The notes: generated by a model from the letters alone, not told the origin. A DNA stretch of 64,000 bases from Chachezhania sediminis (GCF_009765275.1 NZ_VOPH01000010.1:62001-126000); one strand, 5' to 3'; positions 1 through 9,799 are shown, counted from the first letter of the stretch. A program made the numbers and translations.

Positions 1-995
1 CCCTCCGTGGCTGGCTAAACCGATTGGGCTTATGCCCGGGAGACCTTAGCGCTGGAATATCCGATGCCAGAGTACGGTGAACTTGTAAAAGGCGCGGCCA
101 GATCATTGACATTAGTGACAGCCTCCATGGCCTATTCCCAGGCCGGCATGCCGCCCACAGCCAAAATGACCCCGGTTACGAGTCGTTGACGGACATGAAC
201 GCGACCGTTCTGCAGATCCAGGTCACCGGATCATGGGCACCTATGTCGAGGTCCATGCCGTGGTCTTGCAGGACCGGTCCGGCCCCAAAGCCAGGCCCGA
301 CATTGGCCGTCCCGGCGCAATCCAGCGGGGAGATTTCGTCCGCCGTCGCCGAAGGGCGCCCAGTTCCCGGAGCGGTCCTGCCGATGGACAAGCAATCCGG
401 GTTTCCCAGGACCGCCGTGTTCGCCGGGACAATCCATGACCGCGGCCACTCACAGCCAGGCACGGTTCGACGCAGCAGCCAACGATGCCGTGATCCAGAC
501 AAAATGGTTGTAGGAACAGGATGAGGACGAAAGCGTTCTTCTGATCGGGGCAGGCCTGCCAATGACCCCTTTCCGGTCCCGGCCATGTAACAGGTGGGAC
601 AGGTGGTCCCGGATCGTGGGCGACATACAGTCCACCGCGGTGGACAGGGCCAGGACAATCTCGACCCGTAGGTACATGCCCAAACGACCGGTCTTGTTCC
701 ATGTGTGGAGTACTTCAGCCCTGAAGCGATCGCGCTGCCACGCCCACCCGATGACCTTGACGCAAGACGGCGCAAACGGGGCCCGGTCCGGCCTTCGAAG
801 TGTACGCTGGCAGCGCTGACAGACGCCTCGATCCGTCTTCAGTGTATGCCCAATCTGACCGGACACATTCTGACCGCCAACCCCCAGATGGCAACGTGGC
901 TGCCGGACAGCATGCACTGAAGTTCTTGGGGCCGCGGCAGGGCGATGAAGATGAAAAAGTTCCCGTCCGCAGCCTGATCCCGGCGAAACGAAAGC
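1..995. other. Stretch with no supportable gene
   Basis: Open frames exist on both strands across this kilobase, but none has a plausible ribosome binding site together with a recognisable domain, and they contradict each other. Their compositions (runs of Arg, Pro, Cys and Ser) look like non-coding GC-rich DNA. It could be a decayed gene or mobile-element remnant, but I recognise no family. The only structured signal is the hairpin at its right edge. Confidence 0.5.
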
Positions 996-1023
996 GGGGC
1001 CCGCCGTCGTCACGGCGGGCCCC
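996..1023 (-). terminator. Intrinsic terminator of the SDR gene
   Basis: A perfect 12-bp GC stem (GGGGCCCGCCGT / ACGGCGGGCCCC) closes a CGTC loop. In the minus direction it is followed by a T-rich stretch (GCTTTCGTTTCG). It lies about 35 bp after the stop of the minus-strand dehydrogenase gene, as expected for a rho-independent terminator. Confidence 0.75.
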
Positions 1024-1056
1024 TTGGCGCCTGGCAGGGCAGGAGGAGGTTCCGCC

Positions 1057-1824
1057 TCAGGTCGCCAGGACACCGCCGTCGATGTGAAGCGTGCTGCCCG
1101 TCATCATCGCCGACATTTCCGAGGCTAGGTAGAGCGCGCAGTCGACGATGTCCTTGGGCGTGGCCAGTCGCCCAAGCGGGATGTTCGACCGGGATTTCTC
1201 GACCAGTTCCTTCGGATCGCCAAGGCTTTCGAAGAAGGTGGGCAGCATCGGCGTGTCGGCGGCCACCGGGCAGATGCAGTTCACCCGTGCGTTGAAGGGC
1301 GCCCATTCCGCGGCCAGCCCACGGGTGATCATGATCACCGCGCCCTTGGACGCGTGATAAGCCGACAGCCCCGGCCGTCCTTTCACGCCCGACACCGAAG
1401 ACGTCACGATGGCCGAGCCGGAGCCAGAGGCCTTCAGCGCCCTGGCCGCGGCCCGCAGGGTCAGCCAGACCCCTTGCGTGTTGATGGTCATGATGCGCTG
1501 GAACTCGGCCAGGGGCATGTCCTCGATCGCGCGTTTGGGTTGGGCGACGCCGGCATTGGCCCAGACCACGTCCAGCCCGCCGAAGGCATCGACAGTCCTT
1601 GCGACCATGTCGGCGCAGCTTCGTTCATCGGCCACGTCGGCGGCCACCGCGATGGCCCGACCACCGGCGGCGGTGATCTCTTCCGCGACGGCGGCCGCGT
1701 TGTCGGCATTGATATCGGCCACGCAGACCGCGGCGCCGTGGTCCGCAAAGGCGATGGATCCGGCCTTGCCGAACCCGGACCCGCCGCCGGTGATCAGCGC
1801 AACCTTGTTTTCAAGCAGTTTCAT
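1057..1824 (-). CDS. SDR-family NAD(P)-dependent oxidoreductase
   Basis: A 255-residue classical short-chain dehydrogenase/reductase, of usual length. The cofactor motif TGGGSGFG is at residues 12-19, NAG at 90-92, the catalytic Ser around 142-143, and Tyr156-x3-Lys160 (YHASK). The C-terminal IDGG motif is also typical. It would oxidise or reduce a hydroxyl/keto group in the cytoplasm, and the substrate cannot be read from sequence. It is transcribed alone, divergently from the CoA-transferase gene at 2210. It is bounded by a strong terminator downstream and a TACTGATTAGTA palindrome about 70 bp upstream, which suggests it belongs to the same regulon as the beta-oxidation genes nearby. Confidence 0.93.
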   Translation of the reverse strand: MKLLENKVALITGGGSGFGKAGSIAFADHGAAVCVADINADNAAAVAEEITAAGGRAIAVAADVADERSCADMVARTVDAFGGLDVVWANAGVAQPKRAIEDMPLAEFQRIMTINTQGVWLTLRAAARALKASGSGSAIVTSSVSGVKGRPGLSAYHASKGAVIMITRGLAAEWAPFNARVNCICPVAADTPMLPTFFESLGDPKELVEKSRSNIPLGRLATPKDIVDCALYLASEMSAMMTGSTLHIDGGVLAT

Positions 1825-1896
1825 GCGGTCCTCGCAGGTTATCCTGTCCGGGCCCGAGATCCGATCCGCGCCGAAACCCTACCCGTTAGTAATATA

Positions 1897-1908
1897 TACT
1901 GATTAGTA
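1897..1908. promoter_or_regulatory. Operator-like palindrome TACTGATTAGTA
   Basis: This 12-bp near-palindrome lies in an AT-rich patch 73 bp upstream of the dehydrogenase start. It matches the window-wide consensus TAC(C/T)NATT(A/G)GTA found before other catabolic units. It is probably the binding site of the local TetR or IclR regulator (inference). Confidence 0.65.
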
Positions 1909-1975
1909 ATGATTATATGGCGGCAACCGCAAGAACATAATTCCTGTACTGGCTGGGCGACCGGGGCATTGATGC

Positions 1976-1987
1976 TACCAAATGGTA
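1976..1987. promoter_or_regulatory. Operator-like palindrome TACCAAATGGTA
   Basis: Second copy of the 12-bp palindrome in the 385-bp intergenic space between the divergent SDR and CaiB genes. It has TACC/GGTA arms around a 4-bp centre. It lies about 80 bp from the first copy, in the middle of the divergent promoter region. Confidence 0.62.
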
Positions 1988-2150
1988 TAATAAGTGCCGT
2001 CACACCATCTACGCTTGGCTGACCTCGACGTCTTCCTGCCGGTATGCACTCGACCCCGCAGAAACGGCCATATCGCATATGTGAGAAAACCGTACCGGGG
2101 CCCGAACCGGATTGACCGGTTGCATCCGGCAGGATCATGCTTCGGGTGTA

Positions 2151-2162
2151 TACTATTGGGTA
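2151..2162. promoter_or_regulatory. Operator-like palindrome TACTATTGGGTA
   Basis: Third copy in the same intergenic region, 48 bp before the CaiB start codon, where it would overlap or follow a promoter. It fits the consensus with TACT and GGTA arms. Confidence 0.6.
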
Positions 2163-2209
2163 TAGGTTCGGTCGGTCGCCGTAATGAGAGCAAGGGAAGG
2201 GGGGCAGAC

Positions 2210-4435
2210 ATGAACGCACTGGCAGGACTTCGCGTCGTCGAGTTCGCGGATGGGCTGGCCGGCTCCGTCGCCGGTACGCTGATGGCGGATTACGGCGCCG
2301 AGGTCGTGAAGATTTCGACCGCGGCCGTTCCGCGGACCGGCGCGATGGCCTTCCGCTATCGCAACAAGGCCGCGCTGGTGATCGACCCGGACCGGGATGC
2401 GCATTTGTTGGCCGGATATTTCGCCGGGGCGGACGTGGTGATCCTGGCCGACAGGTGGGCGAGCCATGGCTGGCAAGGAAGGGCAGGGGAGGCGCTGGCG
2501 GCCAATGGTCATGCCATCGTCGCGCGGATGCCCACGACCTGGCTGGGCGATCCGAAATGGGCGACGGACGTGGAATCCCACGGGCTGCTTTGTGCCTATG
2601 CCGCCATCTCCTCGCGCCAGATGTCCACGGATGGATCGCCGGTCGAGATGGTGGGTCCTTACGTGCTCTACATCCACGGGATCTGGTCGGCGGCGTCGAT
2701 CCTGTCGGCGGTCTTCGCGCAGGGCGAAGGAGAAGCAGGGCAGCAGATCGTCGTGTCGGGCGTCCATGCCTCGATGGTCACATCGTCGGCCTCCGTCGCC
2801 GTTGATCCGAACGGGCCCGAGACATCGACCAAGGTCGGCGCCTTCGGCAAGCATCCGACCTATCGGCCGTTCCGGGCGAAATGCGGCGGCTGGATCGCCA
2901 GCGGCGCGCTGGGGCAGCGGTTCGTCGGGCTGATGCTGGTCGAACTGGGCCTGGGCTGGATGATCGACGAACCGCGGGTGGGCGGCAATCCCGACGCCGT
3001 GACCTTCCCGCAGAACTTCGAATGGTCCACCGCGCTGATCGAGAAGGCCTTCCTGCAGCACGACGTCGCCCATTGGGCCGCGCGCTTTCGCGAGAAGGGC
3101 ATCCCCGTGGAACCCGTCCGCCACCGTGACGGGCTCATGGACGGGGTGCAGGTCACCGCCAACGGCATCGACTGGCGGCTGGATGCGGAGGGCTGGGGAC
3201 AGGTGGTGACGCCCGCACCCCCCGCGATCCTGACCCGTACGCCGCCGTCCTTCCGCCATGTGGCACAGGGGGCCGAATCTTCCTGGCCCGCGAAGTCGGC
3301 GCCAACGGTCGAGGCGCAGGTGCGCCCCGGCCCCTTGGCGGGCGTCAAGGTCCTGAACCTGGGCACCTTCGTGGCGACGCCCATGGCCGGGTTCCTTCTG
3401 GCGGAACTGGGCGCCGATGTCGTGAAGGTCGAGGATCTGGAGGGCGATCCCTTTCGCGCCACGGGCTTTTCTTTCAATCGGGGCATGCGCAGCTTGTCGG
3501 TGTCCCTGCGGACGGGGGAGGGCAGGGACCTCTTCCGCCGTCTGTCGCGATCGGCCGACGTGGCGATCAACGGGATGCGGCCGGGGACGATGGCCCGGCT
3601 GGGTCTGGATCACGACCGGCTGGCAGCCGACAATCCGGGGCTGATCAGCATCGCTCTGTCCGCTTATGGCACCCAAGGGCCCAAGGCGATGCTGCCGGGC
3701 GTCGACATGGTGATACAGGCGATGACCGGGATCATGGCGGCCCAGGGGGATGGGACCACGCCCTATGTCTCGTCGGCCGCCTATGTCGACGTGACCTCGG
3801 CCTGTGTCAGCGTCTGGGCCACTGCCCTGGCGCTGGTCGAACGCAAACGGTCGGGGCGGGGGCAGGCCGTGGAAGCGGCGCTGCTGCGCACCGCTGTCTT
3901 CATGCAGGCCGAACAGGTGACCGGCGTGAACGGCACCGCGGGGCTGGTACAGGGCGATACCGATTACAAGGGTCGGGCCGACCATGACCGCCTGCACCGG
4001 ACGGCGGACGGCTGGGTCCGGATCGCGGCGTCGGACGCCGCATGCGTGACGGCCGCGCTGGGAACGGCCGGCATCGCCCAGGGCATGGCACGGATCACGA
4101 CGGCCGAAGCCGTCACGCGACTGACCGCCGCGGGCATCCCGGCCATCCCGGCCCGGAAGGTGAAGGAGTTGCTGCGCGACCCGGATTTCGTTCAGTCCGG
4201 TCAGGTCGTCTTTGTTCCGGGCGAGGTACACATCCTGCCGATGGTTGGCCGGCTGGCACACTTCGCGGGCGGGCAGGTGGGGCGGACGCTGCTGCCACCG
4301 GGGATCGGCGAGCACTCGGTGACCTTGCTGCAGGAATACGGGCTGAGACCTGACGAAATCGACACCCTGATCCGCGCCGACACGGTGCGGGCGGGTGTGC
4401 CGATGCCGCTGCGCTTCGGCCTGACCTATCGCTGA
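2210..4435 (+). CDS. Double-domain CaiB/BaiF CoA transferase, first half degenerate
   Basis: A 741-residue protein made of two type III CoA-transferase (CaiB/BaiF) units, about residues 1-365 and 376-741. Each opens with the family's ALAGLRVVEF / LAGVKVLNLG type motif. The ATG at 2210 follows a GGAAGGGGGG-type ribosome site, so the longer upstream open frame is not needed. By alignment to formyl-CoA transferase and racemase, the catalytic Asp is present in the second half (Asp527, YVDVT) but replaced by Tyr154 in the first half (LYIHG), which therefore looks catalytically dead. It probably moves CoA from an acyl-CoA donor to an acid. It is preceded by two regulon palindromes. Confidence 0.9.
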   Translation: MNALAGLRVVEFADGLAGSVAGTLMADYGAEVVKISTAAVPRTGAMAFRYRNKAALVIDPDRDAHLLAGYFAGADVVILADRWASHGWQGRAGEALAANGHAIVARMPTTWLGDPKWATDVESHGLLCAYAAISSRQMSTDGSPVEMVGPYVLYIHGIWSAASILSAVFAQGEGEAGQQIVVSGVHASMVTSSASVAVDPNGPETSTKVGAFGKHPTYRPFRAKCGGWIASGALGQRFVGLMLVELGLGWMIDEPRVGGNPDAVTFPQNFEWSTALIEKAFLQHDVAHWAARFREKGIPVEPVRHRDGLMDGVQVTANGIDWRLDAEGWGQVVTPAPPAILTRTPPSFRHVAQGAESSWPAKSAPTVEAQVRPGPLAGVKVLNLGTFVATPMAGFLLAELGADVVKVEDLEGDPFRATGFSFNRGMRSLSVSLRTGEGRDLFRRLSRSADVAINGMRPGTMARLGLDHDRLAADNPGLISIALSAYGTQGPKAMLPGVDMVIQAMTGIMAAQGDGTTPYVSSAAYVDVTSACVSVWATALALVERKRSGRGQAVEAALLRTAVFMQAEQVTGVNGTAGLVQGDTDYKGRADHDRLHRTADGWVRIAASDAACVTAALGTAGIAQGMARITTAEAVTRLTAAGIPAIPARKVKELLRDPDFVQSGQVVFVPGEVHILPMVGRLAHFAGGQVGRTLLPPGIGEHSVTLLQEYGLRPDEIDTLIRADTVRAGVPMPLRFGLTYR

Positions 4436-5214
4436 GCGACCCGGATAAAGGTATGCCATGGCCCGGGCCTTGTCGAAGACCGCGGTATCCTGATCGCGGG
4501 CACCATCGAGGTCTGGACGGCAAGGTTCCACGAGTATCGGAGACGGATCGTCTGGACGGATTCAACCTGCCGTTCCAAGGATATTCGCAGGTCGCAAGTC
4601 AGCGATGACGACGTGAGGCCGAACAGGAGGGAATTCCTGCGTCTCGTCCAGGTGCCGGGCAAATACTGCAGGGCACAGGGGGGACGTGCTTCATCCGTTT
4701 TGTTCGGGCGAATGGGTTCCAGAAGGTAGGGCCCAGAAAAGCTTCGCTTGCCCAAACCGACGGTTCCCGCTCCATCGACCGGTTGGAAATCGGGCCCTGG
4801 CGCCCGACCAACGTCATTTGGGGTCTTTTTCAACCGGAACCAGGAGACGTTCGGCATCAATGCAATCGGCGGTCTGCCAGTCGATGGGTCATGTGCGGGC
4901 CGTTCAAGCCTGACAGTAAATTCGTGCCGTTGACCGCGGTCGCTCAGGTCCCGATGCTTCGCCGCTACCGTTTCAAGCCCGGAGAGGGGGTTCAGGCTGA
5001 CGTGGAAACCGAGGTACAAAAGCTATTGAAGCGCTTCGACCGCCGCGGTCCATTCCGTTTCGATACCCTTCGGCGTGGCTAACGCGGTGGCCAAGTCCAA
5101 ATGTCTGATCGGCAGATCCAGCGCGCGGGTCGATCTGATCCGCCGTCGCCCGGAATGGTGTCTTCAGGGCAAGTCGGCTATGTGGTCCATTCGTTGTCCG
5201 GTAAGGGATCGCTC
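4436..5214. other. Non-coding or decayed stretch
   Basis: Nearly 780 bp without a convincing gene. Short frames on both strands overlap, show no family signature and lack ribosome binding sites. One plus-strand frame ends with a hydrophilic, helix-like segment around 4985-5082 that could be a gene remnant, but I cannot name it. No terminator or operator copy is evident. Confidence 0.45.
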
Positions 5215-5988
5215 ATGATCGAGACATTCGAATATCATCAGGCCCCGACCGAACGCGGACCGCTGCCGCTGGAGGTTGATCTTTTCCGGACCGGCGCCCC
5301 CCAGCCCAGGGGCACCGTGGTCTGGCTGCATTCCGGTGGGTTCAGAAGCGGGTCGCGAAAGTCTCCGAAACACGCCGGAATCGCCGCGGAACTCAACAGT
5401 CAGGGCTATGACGCCTTGTTTCCGTCCTACAGACTGGGCCGGGACAAGCCGGTGTGCGGGATCAAATGGCGGCGCATTCATCGGATGGATGCGGAAGTCG
5501 CCGCCCTTGGCGAAGGGCTGACCGTCCATTTCACCCGGCGCCTGGCCATGGCCGCGGTCGAGGATACGGTCGCGCTGCTCTACTGGCTTCGGGACCGCCC
5601 GGACCTTCACGGCATCGCCGGCCCGGTCTGCCTCTGCGGATCCTCGGCCGGGGGAATCACGGCGCTGAACGTGCTTTACGCGTCGGATCTGGCGCAGGTC
5701 CGGCGGCCCGATAACATATCGTCGGTGTTCGTGGCCTCGGGGGCCTTTGCCTATGCGACGTCCCGGGTCACGGGCGAGGTGCCTGTTCTGGCGCTCCACA
5801 ACCCGGCCGACACGCGGGTGCCGATCGCCCCCATCCGCCGCCTGGCTGCCCACGATCCCGCCCGGATCCGCCTGATCGAGACGACGATCGAACATGGTGG
5901 CATCCGCGCCCATCCGGCCGAACCCCTGGCCGAGGCGGTCGCCCGCATTCTTCATCACGACCGGACGGCGCGAAACCTGGACCTGTGA
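5215..5988 (+). CDS. Alpha/beta-hydrolase (esterase/lipase-like)
   Basis: A 257-residue alpha/beta-hydrolase-fold protein. From the ATG at 5215, preceded by AAGGGA, one sees an oxyanion-type HSGGF motif near residue 37 and a nucleophile elbow GSSAGG (Gly-x-Ser-x-Gly). A late Asp (NPADTRVP) and a final His (EHGG) could complete the triad. No signal peptide is visible, so it should be cytoplasmic. It probably hydrolyses an ester or thioester of unknown identity. It stands between a coding-poor gap and the phosphatidylcholine synthase gene with no overlap, so co-transcription is uncertain. An in-frame upstream ATG at 5101 would add 38 residues with no domain sense. Confidence 0.75.
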   Translation: MIETFEYHQAPTERGPLPLEVDLFRTGAPQPRGTVVWLHSGGFRSGSRKSPKHAGIAAELNSQGYDALFPSYRLGRDKPVCGIKWRRIHRMDAEVAALGEGLTVHFTRRLAMAAVEDTVALLYWLRDRPDLHGIAGPVCLCGSSAGGITALNVLYASDLAQVRRPDNISSVFVASGAFAYATSRVTGEVPVLALHNPADTRVPIAPIRRLAAHDPARIRLIETTIEHGGIRAHPAEPLAEAVARILHHDRTARNLDL

Positions 5989-6083
5989 CCGTCAGCTCAC
6001 CGACCGGATCATGTGACCCGGATCGGCCCGCGTCGGCAAGCAACCGCTTGCAACTCCCCACCGGAACGGGCACTTTCCGGCGA

Positions 6084-6779
6084 ATGCGTTTCCGAGCCTA
6101 TTCCGTACACCTCTTCACTGCCGTCGGCGCCTCGCTGGCGATGCTGGCCTTGTTGGAGGCTGCCCAGCAGGACTGGTCCATGATGGCCATCTGGCTGGCC
6201 GTGGCATTCATCGTCGACGGGATCGACGGACCGCTGGCACGGAAATATGACGTGAAGTCCAACGCGCCCATCATCGACGGGACGCTTCTGGACCTGATCA
6301 TCGACTTCCTGACCTATGTCATGATCCCGGCCTATGCGCTCTATGGATCGGGCCTTCTGCCCGGCTGGACTGGCTGGTTCGTGGTGCTCTTCATCCCCTT
6401 CACCTCGTCGCTCTACTTCGCCGACACGCGGATGAAGACGTCGGATGCGTCCTTCCGGGGTTTTCCGGCCTGCTGGAACATGCTGACGCTGGCCCTGCTG
6501 GTGATCGAGCCGGCCTGGTGGGTGATCCTGGGGCTGGTCCTCGCCCTGTCGGTCGCGCAGTTCCTGACGCTGCGCTTCATCCACCCTGTGCGCACCGCAC
6601 GTTGGCGGGCGATTTCCCTGCCGGTGGCGCTGGTCTGGACCGGGTCCATCGCCTATGCCGCCTGGACCGATTTCGCGCATTTCCCGCTGCTGACATTCAT
6701 CGTTGCGGTGACCTCGATCTACCTGACGGTTGCGGGCATCGCCCAGCAGATCATTTATGACCGGGGCTACGTCCGCTAA
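6084..6779 (+). CDS. pcs: Phosphatidylcholine synthase
   Basis: A 231-residue integral membrane CDP-alcohol phosphotransferase. The signature reads Asp48-Gly49-x2-Ala52-Arg53 ... Gly66-x3-Asp70-x3-Asp74, with several hydrophobic segments. The YFADTRMKT and GFPACWNM segments are characteristic of bacterial Pcs rather than Pgs or Pss. The family condenses choline with CDP-diacylglycerol to phosphatidylcholine and CMP in the inner membrane, a trait common in alphaproteobacteria. The ATG at 6084 gives the normal family length. An upstream in-frame start would add 33 residues of non-family sequence. It has no functional link to its catabolic neighbours. Confidence 0.93.
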   Translation: MRFRAYSVHLFTAVGASLAMLALLEAAQQDWSMMAIWLAVAFIVDGIDGPLARKYDVKSNAPIIDGTLLDLIIDFLTYVMIPAYALYGSGLLPGWTGWFVVLFIPFTSSLYFADTRMKTSDASFRGFPACWNMLTLALLVIEPAWWVILGLVLALSVAQFLTLRFIHPVRTARWRAISLPVALVWTGSIAYAAWTDFAHFPLLTFIVAVTSIYLTVAGIAQQIIYDRGYVR

Positions 6780-6889
6780 GGAGATCGCGGTACCGTCCGC
6801 TGTCCTGCCAGAGGTGTTCTCGGCCATAGTTTGATTTCTGCAAGCTTCGAGCCACCATGTTTCCGGCTGGATGGTGCAAGGTGCGTTTC

Positions 6890-7354
6890 ATGATTGCCGT
6901 CAGGTACTTTCTTGTTTTGCTGCTGCCTGTCCTTGTTGCCTGGGGTCTTTGGACCCTGACCTGGCAGATTCAGGTCGATCTGATGCAACGGTCCTCGGGT
7001 GTGATCGCCCGTTTCATGTCGCCCGACGCTGATATACGCGCGGCCGCTGTGCCCTCTCTCATCGAGCACAACAGCTCCGGCGCCCGCAACATGCTCGGAC
7101 TTGCCAAGGCCGGGGCCTTTTTGTTGGTCGGTGCGACAACGGCCTTCCTGACCCCCGTTTCCGCTTCGGCGACGCAGGTGACGAACCATGTGACAGCACA
7201 GATCGTGGGGCTGGCCGCCGCGCAGTTCATCATCGGTTTTCCATCCATGTTTCGCTGGCCGGAATTCTGGCTTTGGGCGGCGGGAAGTGCGGCCCTGGCC
7301 GTTCTGGTCCGCTGGGGGCGTCTGGCCCTTGCTTCGAGCGGAAAACCGGCCTGA
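6890..7354 (+). CDS. Small hypothetical membrane protein
   Basis: An open frame of 154 residues from the ATG at 6890, which has an AAGGTG site six bases upstream. It begins with a strongly hydrophobic segment (about residues 2-24). Two further candidate membrane helices follow, near residues 74-100 and 128-145, with a basic C-terminus. I recognise no family. Hydrophobic pattern and ribosome site argue for a real inner-membrane protein, but GC-rich DNA can produce such frames by chance. Confidence 0.5.
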   Translation: MIAVRYFLVLLLPVLVAWGLWTLTWQIQVDLMQRSSGVIARFMSPDADIRAAAVPSLIEHNSSGARNMLGLAKAGAFLLVGATTAFLTPVSASATQVTNHVTAQIVGLAAAQFIIGFPSMFRWPEFWLWAAGSAALAVLVRWGRLALASSGKPA

Positions 7355-7496
7355 GGCAGGGAGCAGCCCGCAGTCGAAGGCAGCAAGGTTCATCAGTCGT
7401 GGCAGCTTCATTACCGGCTGTTGCCGCGTCTGGTCCAAACCACTACATCTTGTCGCCGCCCGGAACGGGCGCGCAAAAAGCCGTACCGAAAAACCC

Positions 7497-7508
7497 TACT
7501 GATTGGTA
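7497..7508. promoter_or_regulatory. Operator-like palindrome TACTGATTGGTA
   Basis: A copy of the 12-bp consensus 65 bp upstream of the TetR start codon. Placement directly before a repressor gene is the classic arrangement for autoregulation. This makes the TetR protein the leading candidate reader of the motif. Confidence 0.7.
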
Positions 7509-7572
7509 AGTTTTTGTGGCATCGCGCCGCCGCCCGGGCTATAGTCGAAAGCAATAAAAATCAGGGATCGCC

Positions 7573-8193
7573 ATGGCTAGGAAGACCAGCAAGGCAGTGC
7601 TCGTCCGGCGCGAAGAGAAGCGCCTGGAGATCCTGCGCGCCGCTGCCCGCACCTTTAACGAGAAGGGGTTTCACAACACCACGATCGACGATCTATGCGA
7701 GATCCTGGGGCTGTCGAAGCCGACCGTCTATTACTACGTAAAGGATAAGGAGGCGCTGCTGTTCGAATGTTCGCGCATCGCCACCGCCGACCTGCATTCT
7801 GCGATCCGCAAGGCGCGCGATGACGGGCGGAACGGCTGGGAACGGCTGCGCAACATCTTCGTGGCCTATGCCCAGATCATGACGACCGATTTCGGCAAGT
7901 GCCTGATCCTGACCCGCGCAAACGACATGTCGCCCGAAAGCTCCACCCGCCTTTGGGACGGACGCCGGCGGCTGAACAGCGAGGTCCGCGAGGTGATCGA
8001 ACAGGGGATCGAGGACGGGTCGATCCGGAAATGCGATCCGAAATCGGTGTCCTTCGCGCTGTTCGGGTCCTTCAACTGGATCGCGCACTGGTATCGGGAA
8101 GACGGCGAGGAAGACCCGCGCGAGATTGCCGAGAAGTTCTTTGACCTGTTCCAGTTCGGCCTGGCCGTGGACAGGCCGGCCAACAGCAGCTGA
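7573..8193 (+). CDS. TetR-family transcriptional regulator
   Basis: A 206-residue TetR-type regulator. The N-terminal helix-turn-helix spans about residues 17-62, ending in the typical SKPTVYYYVKDKEALLF segment. The remaining helices form the ligand/dimer domain. TetR proteins near acyl-CoA genes usually respond to an acyl-CoA, but the ligand here is not visible. The gene starts 43 bp before a CoA ligase in the same direction, so the two probably form an operon. A copy of the regional palindrome lies 65 bp upstream, and nine other copies precede neighbouring catabolic units. I infer that this protein is the regulon's repressor and represses itself. Confidence 0.92.
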   Translation: MARKTSKAVLVRREEKRLEILRAAARTFNEKGFHNTTIDDLCEILGLSKPTVYYYVKDKEALLFECSRIATADLHSAIRKARDDGRNGWERLRNIFVAYAQIMTTDFGKCLILTRANDMSPESSTRLWDGRRRLNSEVREVIEQGIEDGSIRKCDPKSVSFALFGSFNWIAHWYREDGEEDPREIAEKFFDLFQFGLAVDRPANSS

Positions 8194-8236
8194 TCGCGGC
8201 TGACTGCGGCCGAAATCCCCGGAAGGCAGGACGTGC

Positions 8237-9799
8237 ATGCGGTTCCACGACTATTTCGAGTACCACGCGGACATGCGTCCGGCCGTGCCCTTCCTGATCC
8301 AGGGCGACCGCATCGTTTCCTATGCCGAGGCAGAGCGTCTTGCGAACCGCATCGCCAATGCGATGATCGCGTCGGGCGTTAAGGTGGGCGACCGGATCGC
8401 CTATCTGGGCAAGAATTCGATCGAACACGCGCTGGTCTACCTGGCCGCGGCCAAGGCCGGCGCTGCGCCAATCCCGCTGAATTTTCGCCTGGCCCCGAAG
8501 GAGTGGGCGTACATCATCAGCCACTCCGGCAGCCGGATGCTGTTCGCGACCGAGGAATACATGTACGGGATCGATAGCGTCCGTGGCAGCCTGTCGTCGG
8601 TGGAAACCTTCGTGTCGGTGGGCACAGAGCGCGCCGGCTGGCAGGGCTGGGACAGATGGCTCGATGCCTCGGACCGCCGGCCGGACGTGCCGGTGACGGA
8701 CCGCGACAGCCTTTACATCATGTACACCAGCGGTACGACGGGGATGCCCAAGGGCGTGGTGCTGACCCATGCGAATATCTTGGCGCATCTGGACCAGGCG
8801 ATGGTCGCGACAAGTGCCCGGCGCAGCCCGGGGGAACGGGCACTGATCGTGACGCCGCTGTATCACGCGGCGGGGGCCTTGCGCGTCTTCGCGGCCGGTG
8901 TGAACGGGACCACCTGCGTGCTCCACGAAAGCTTTAGCCCCGACGGGCTGGTCAAGGCGCTGAAAGAATACCGGATCAACACGATCAACATGGTCCCGGC
9001 GATCATCCAGTCCTTGCTGGACGACGTGCCGGACATCGCGTCGATGACATTCGACGACCTGAGGGTGATCTATTACGGCGCGGCGCCGATCTCCGTCCCG
9101 CTGCTGCAGCGCACGACCGAGGTGTTCCGCTGCGATCTGATCCAGGGCTACGGGCTGACCGAGGCGACCGGCGCGCTGACCTATCTGAACGAATACGACC
9201 ACGAGAAGGCGCTGAAAGGGCAGGCGCATCTGCTCGAATCCGCAGGGAAACCGGCCGTGGGCACGAAGATCCGGATCTGCGACGATGACGGCCGCGAGCT
9301 GCCCCGTGGTGAAGTGGGCGAGATCGTGGCCAAGGGCCCGCAGATCATGAAGGGCTATTGGCAGGACAAGGCGGCGACCGACAAGGTTCTGGACGCCGAC
9401 GGCTGGCTGCGCACGGGCGACGCGGGCATGATGGATGGCGAGGGCTATGTCTACCTGAAGGACCGCATCAAGGACATGATCGTCAGCGGCGGAGAGAACA
9501 TCTATCCCGTAGAGGTCGAAAACGCCCTGTCCGAACATCGCGATATCGCCGAATGCGCGGTGATCGGCGTGCCGGACGTGAAATATGGCGAGACAGTGAT
9601 GGCCGTCTGCGTGATGCGTGCAGGGGCGTCCCTGACCGCCGATGACGTGATCGCCCACTGCCGCCAGCATATCGGCGGCTACAAGGTGCCGCGGAAGGTG
9701 ACATTCCTGGATGCGCTGCCCCGGAACGCCAGCGGCAAGGTGCTGAAACGTGTGCTGCGCGAACCTTACTGGGAAAACCGGACCCGGCAGGTGGGCTGA
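8237..9799 (+). CDS. Acyl-CoA ligase (AMP-forming)
   Basis: A 520-residue ANL-superfamily adenylate-forming enzyme. It has the phosphate-binding loop MYTSGTTGMPKG, the YGLTEATG motif, the RTGDAGMMDGEGY hinge region, and a C-terminal Lys in ASGKVLKR. It activates a free carboxylic acid to its CoA thioester with ATP. The chain length or ring specificity cannot be deduced. It follows the TetR gene closely and ends at a bidirectional hairpin terminator. It probably supplies the CoA thioester entering the island's beta-oxidation. Confidence 0.93.
   Translation: MRFHDYFEYHADMRPAVPFLIQGDRIVSYAEAERLANRIANAMIASGVKVGDRIAYLGKNSIEHALVYLAAAKAGAAPIPLNFRLAPKEWAYIISHSGSRMLFATEEYMYGIDSVRGSLSSVETFVSVGTERAGWQGWDRWLDASDRRPDVPVTDRDSLYIMYTSGTTGMPKGVVLTHANILAHLDQAMVATSARRSPGERALIVTPLYHAAGALRVFAAGVNGTTCVLHESFSPDGLVKALKEYRINTINMVPAIIQSLLDDVPDIASMTFDDLRVIYYGAAPISVPLLQRTTEVFRCDLIQGYGLTEATGALTYLNEYDHEKALKGQAHLLESAGKPAVGTKIRICDDDGRELPRGEVGEIVAKGPQIMKGYWQDKAATDKVLDADGWLRTGDAGMMDGEGYVYLKDRIKDMIVSGGENIYPVEVENALSEHRDIAECAVIGVPDVKYGETVMAVCVMRAGASLTADDVIAHCRQHIGGYKVPRKVTFLDALPRNASGKVLKRVLREPYWENRTRQVG

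Noticed and set aside
1994-2209. N-terminal extension of the CaiB protein
   Set aside because: The extra 72 residues have no family similarity and would cover an operator. The ATG at 2210 has a strong ribosome site.
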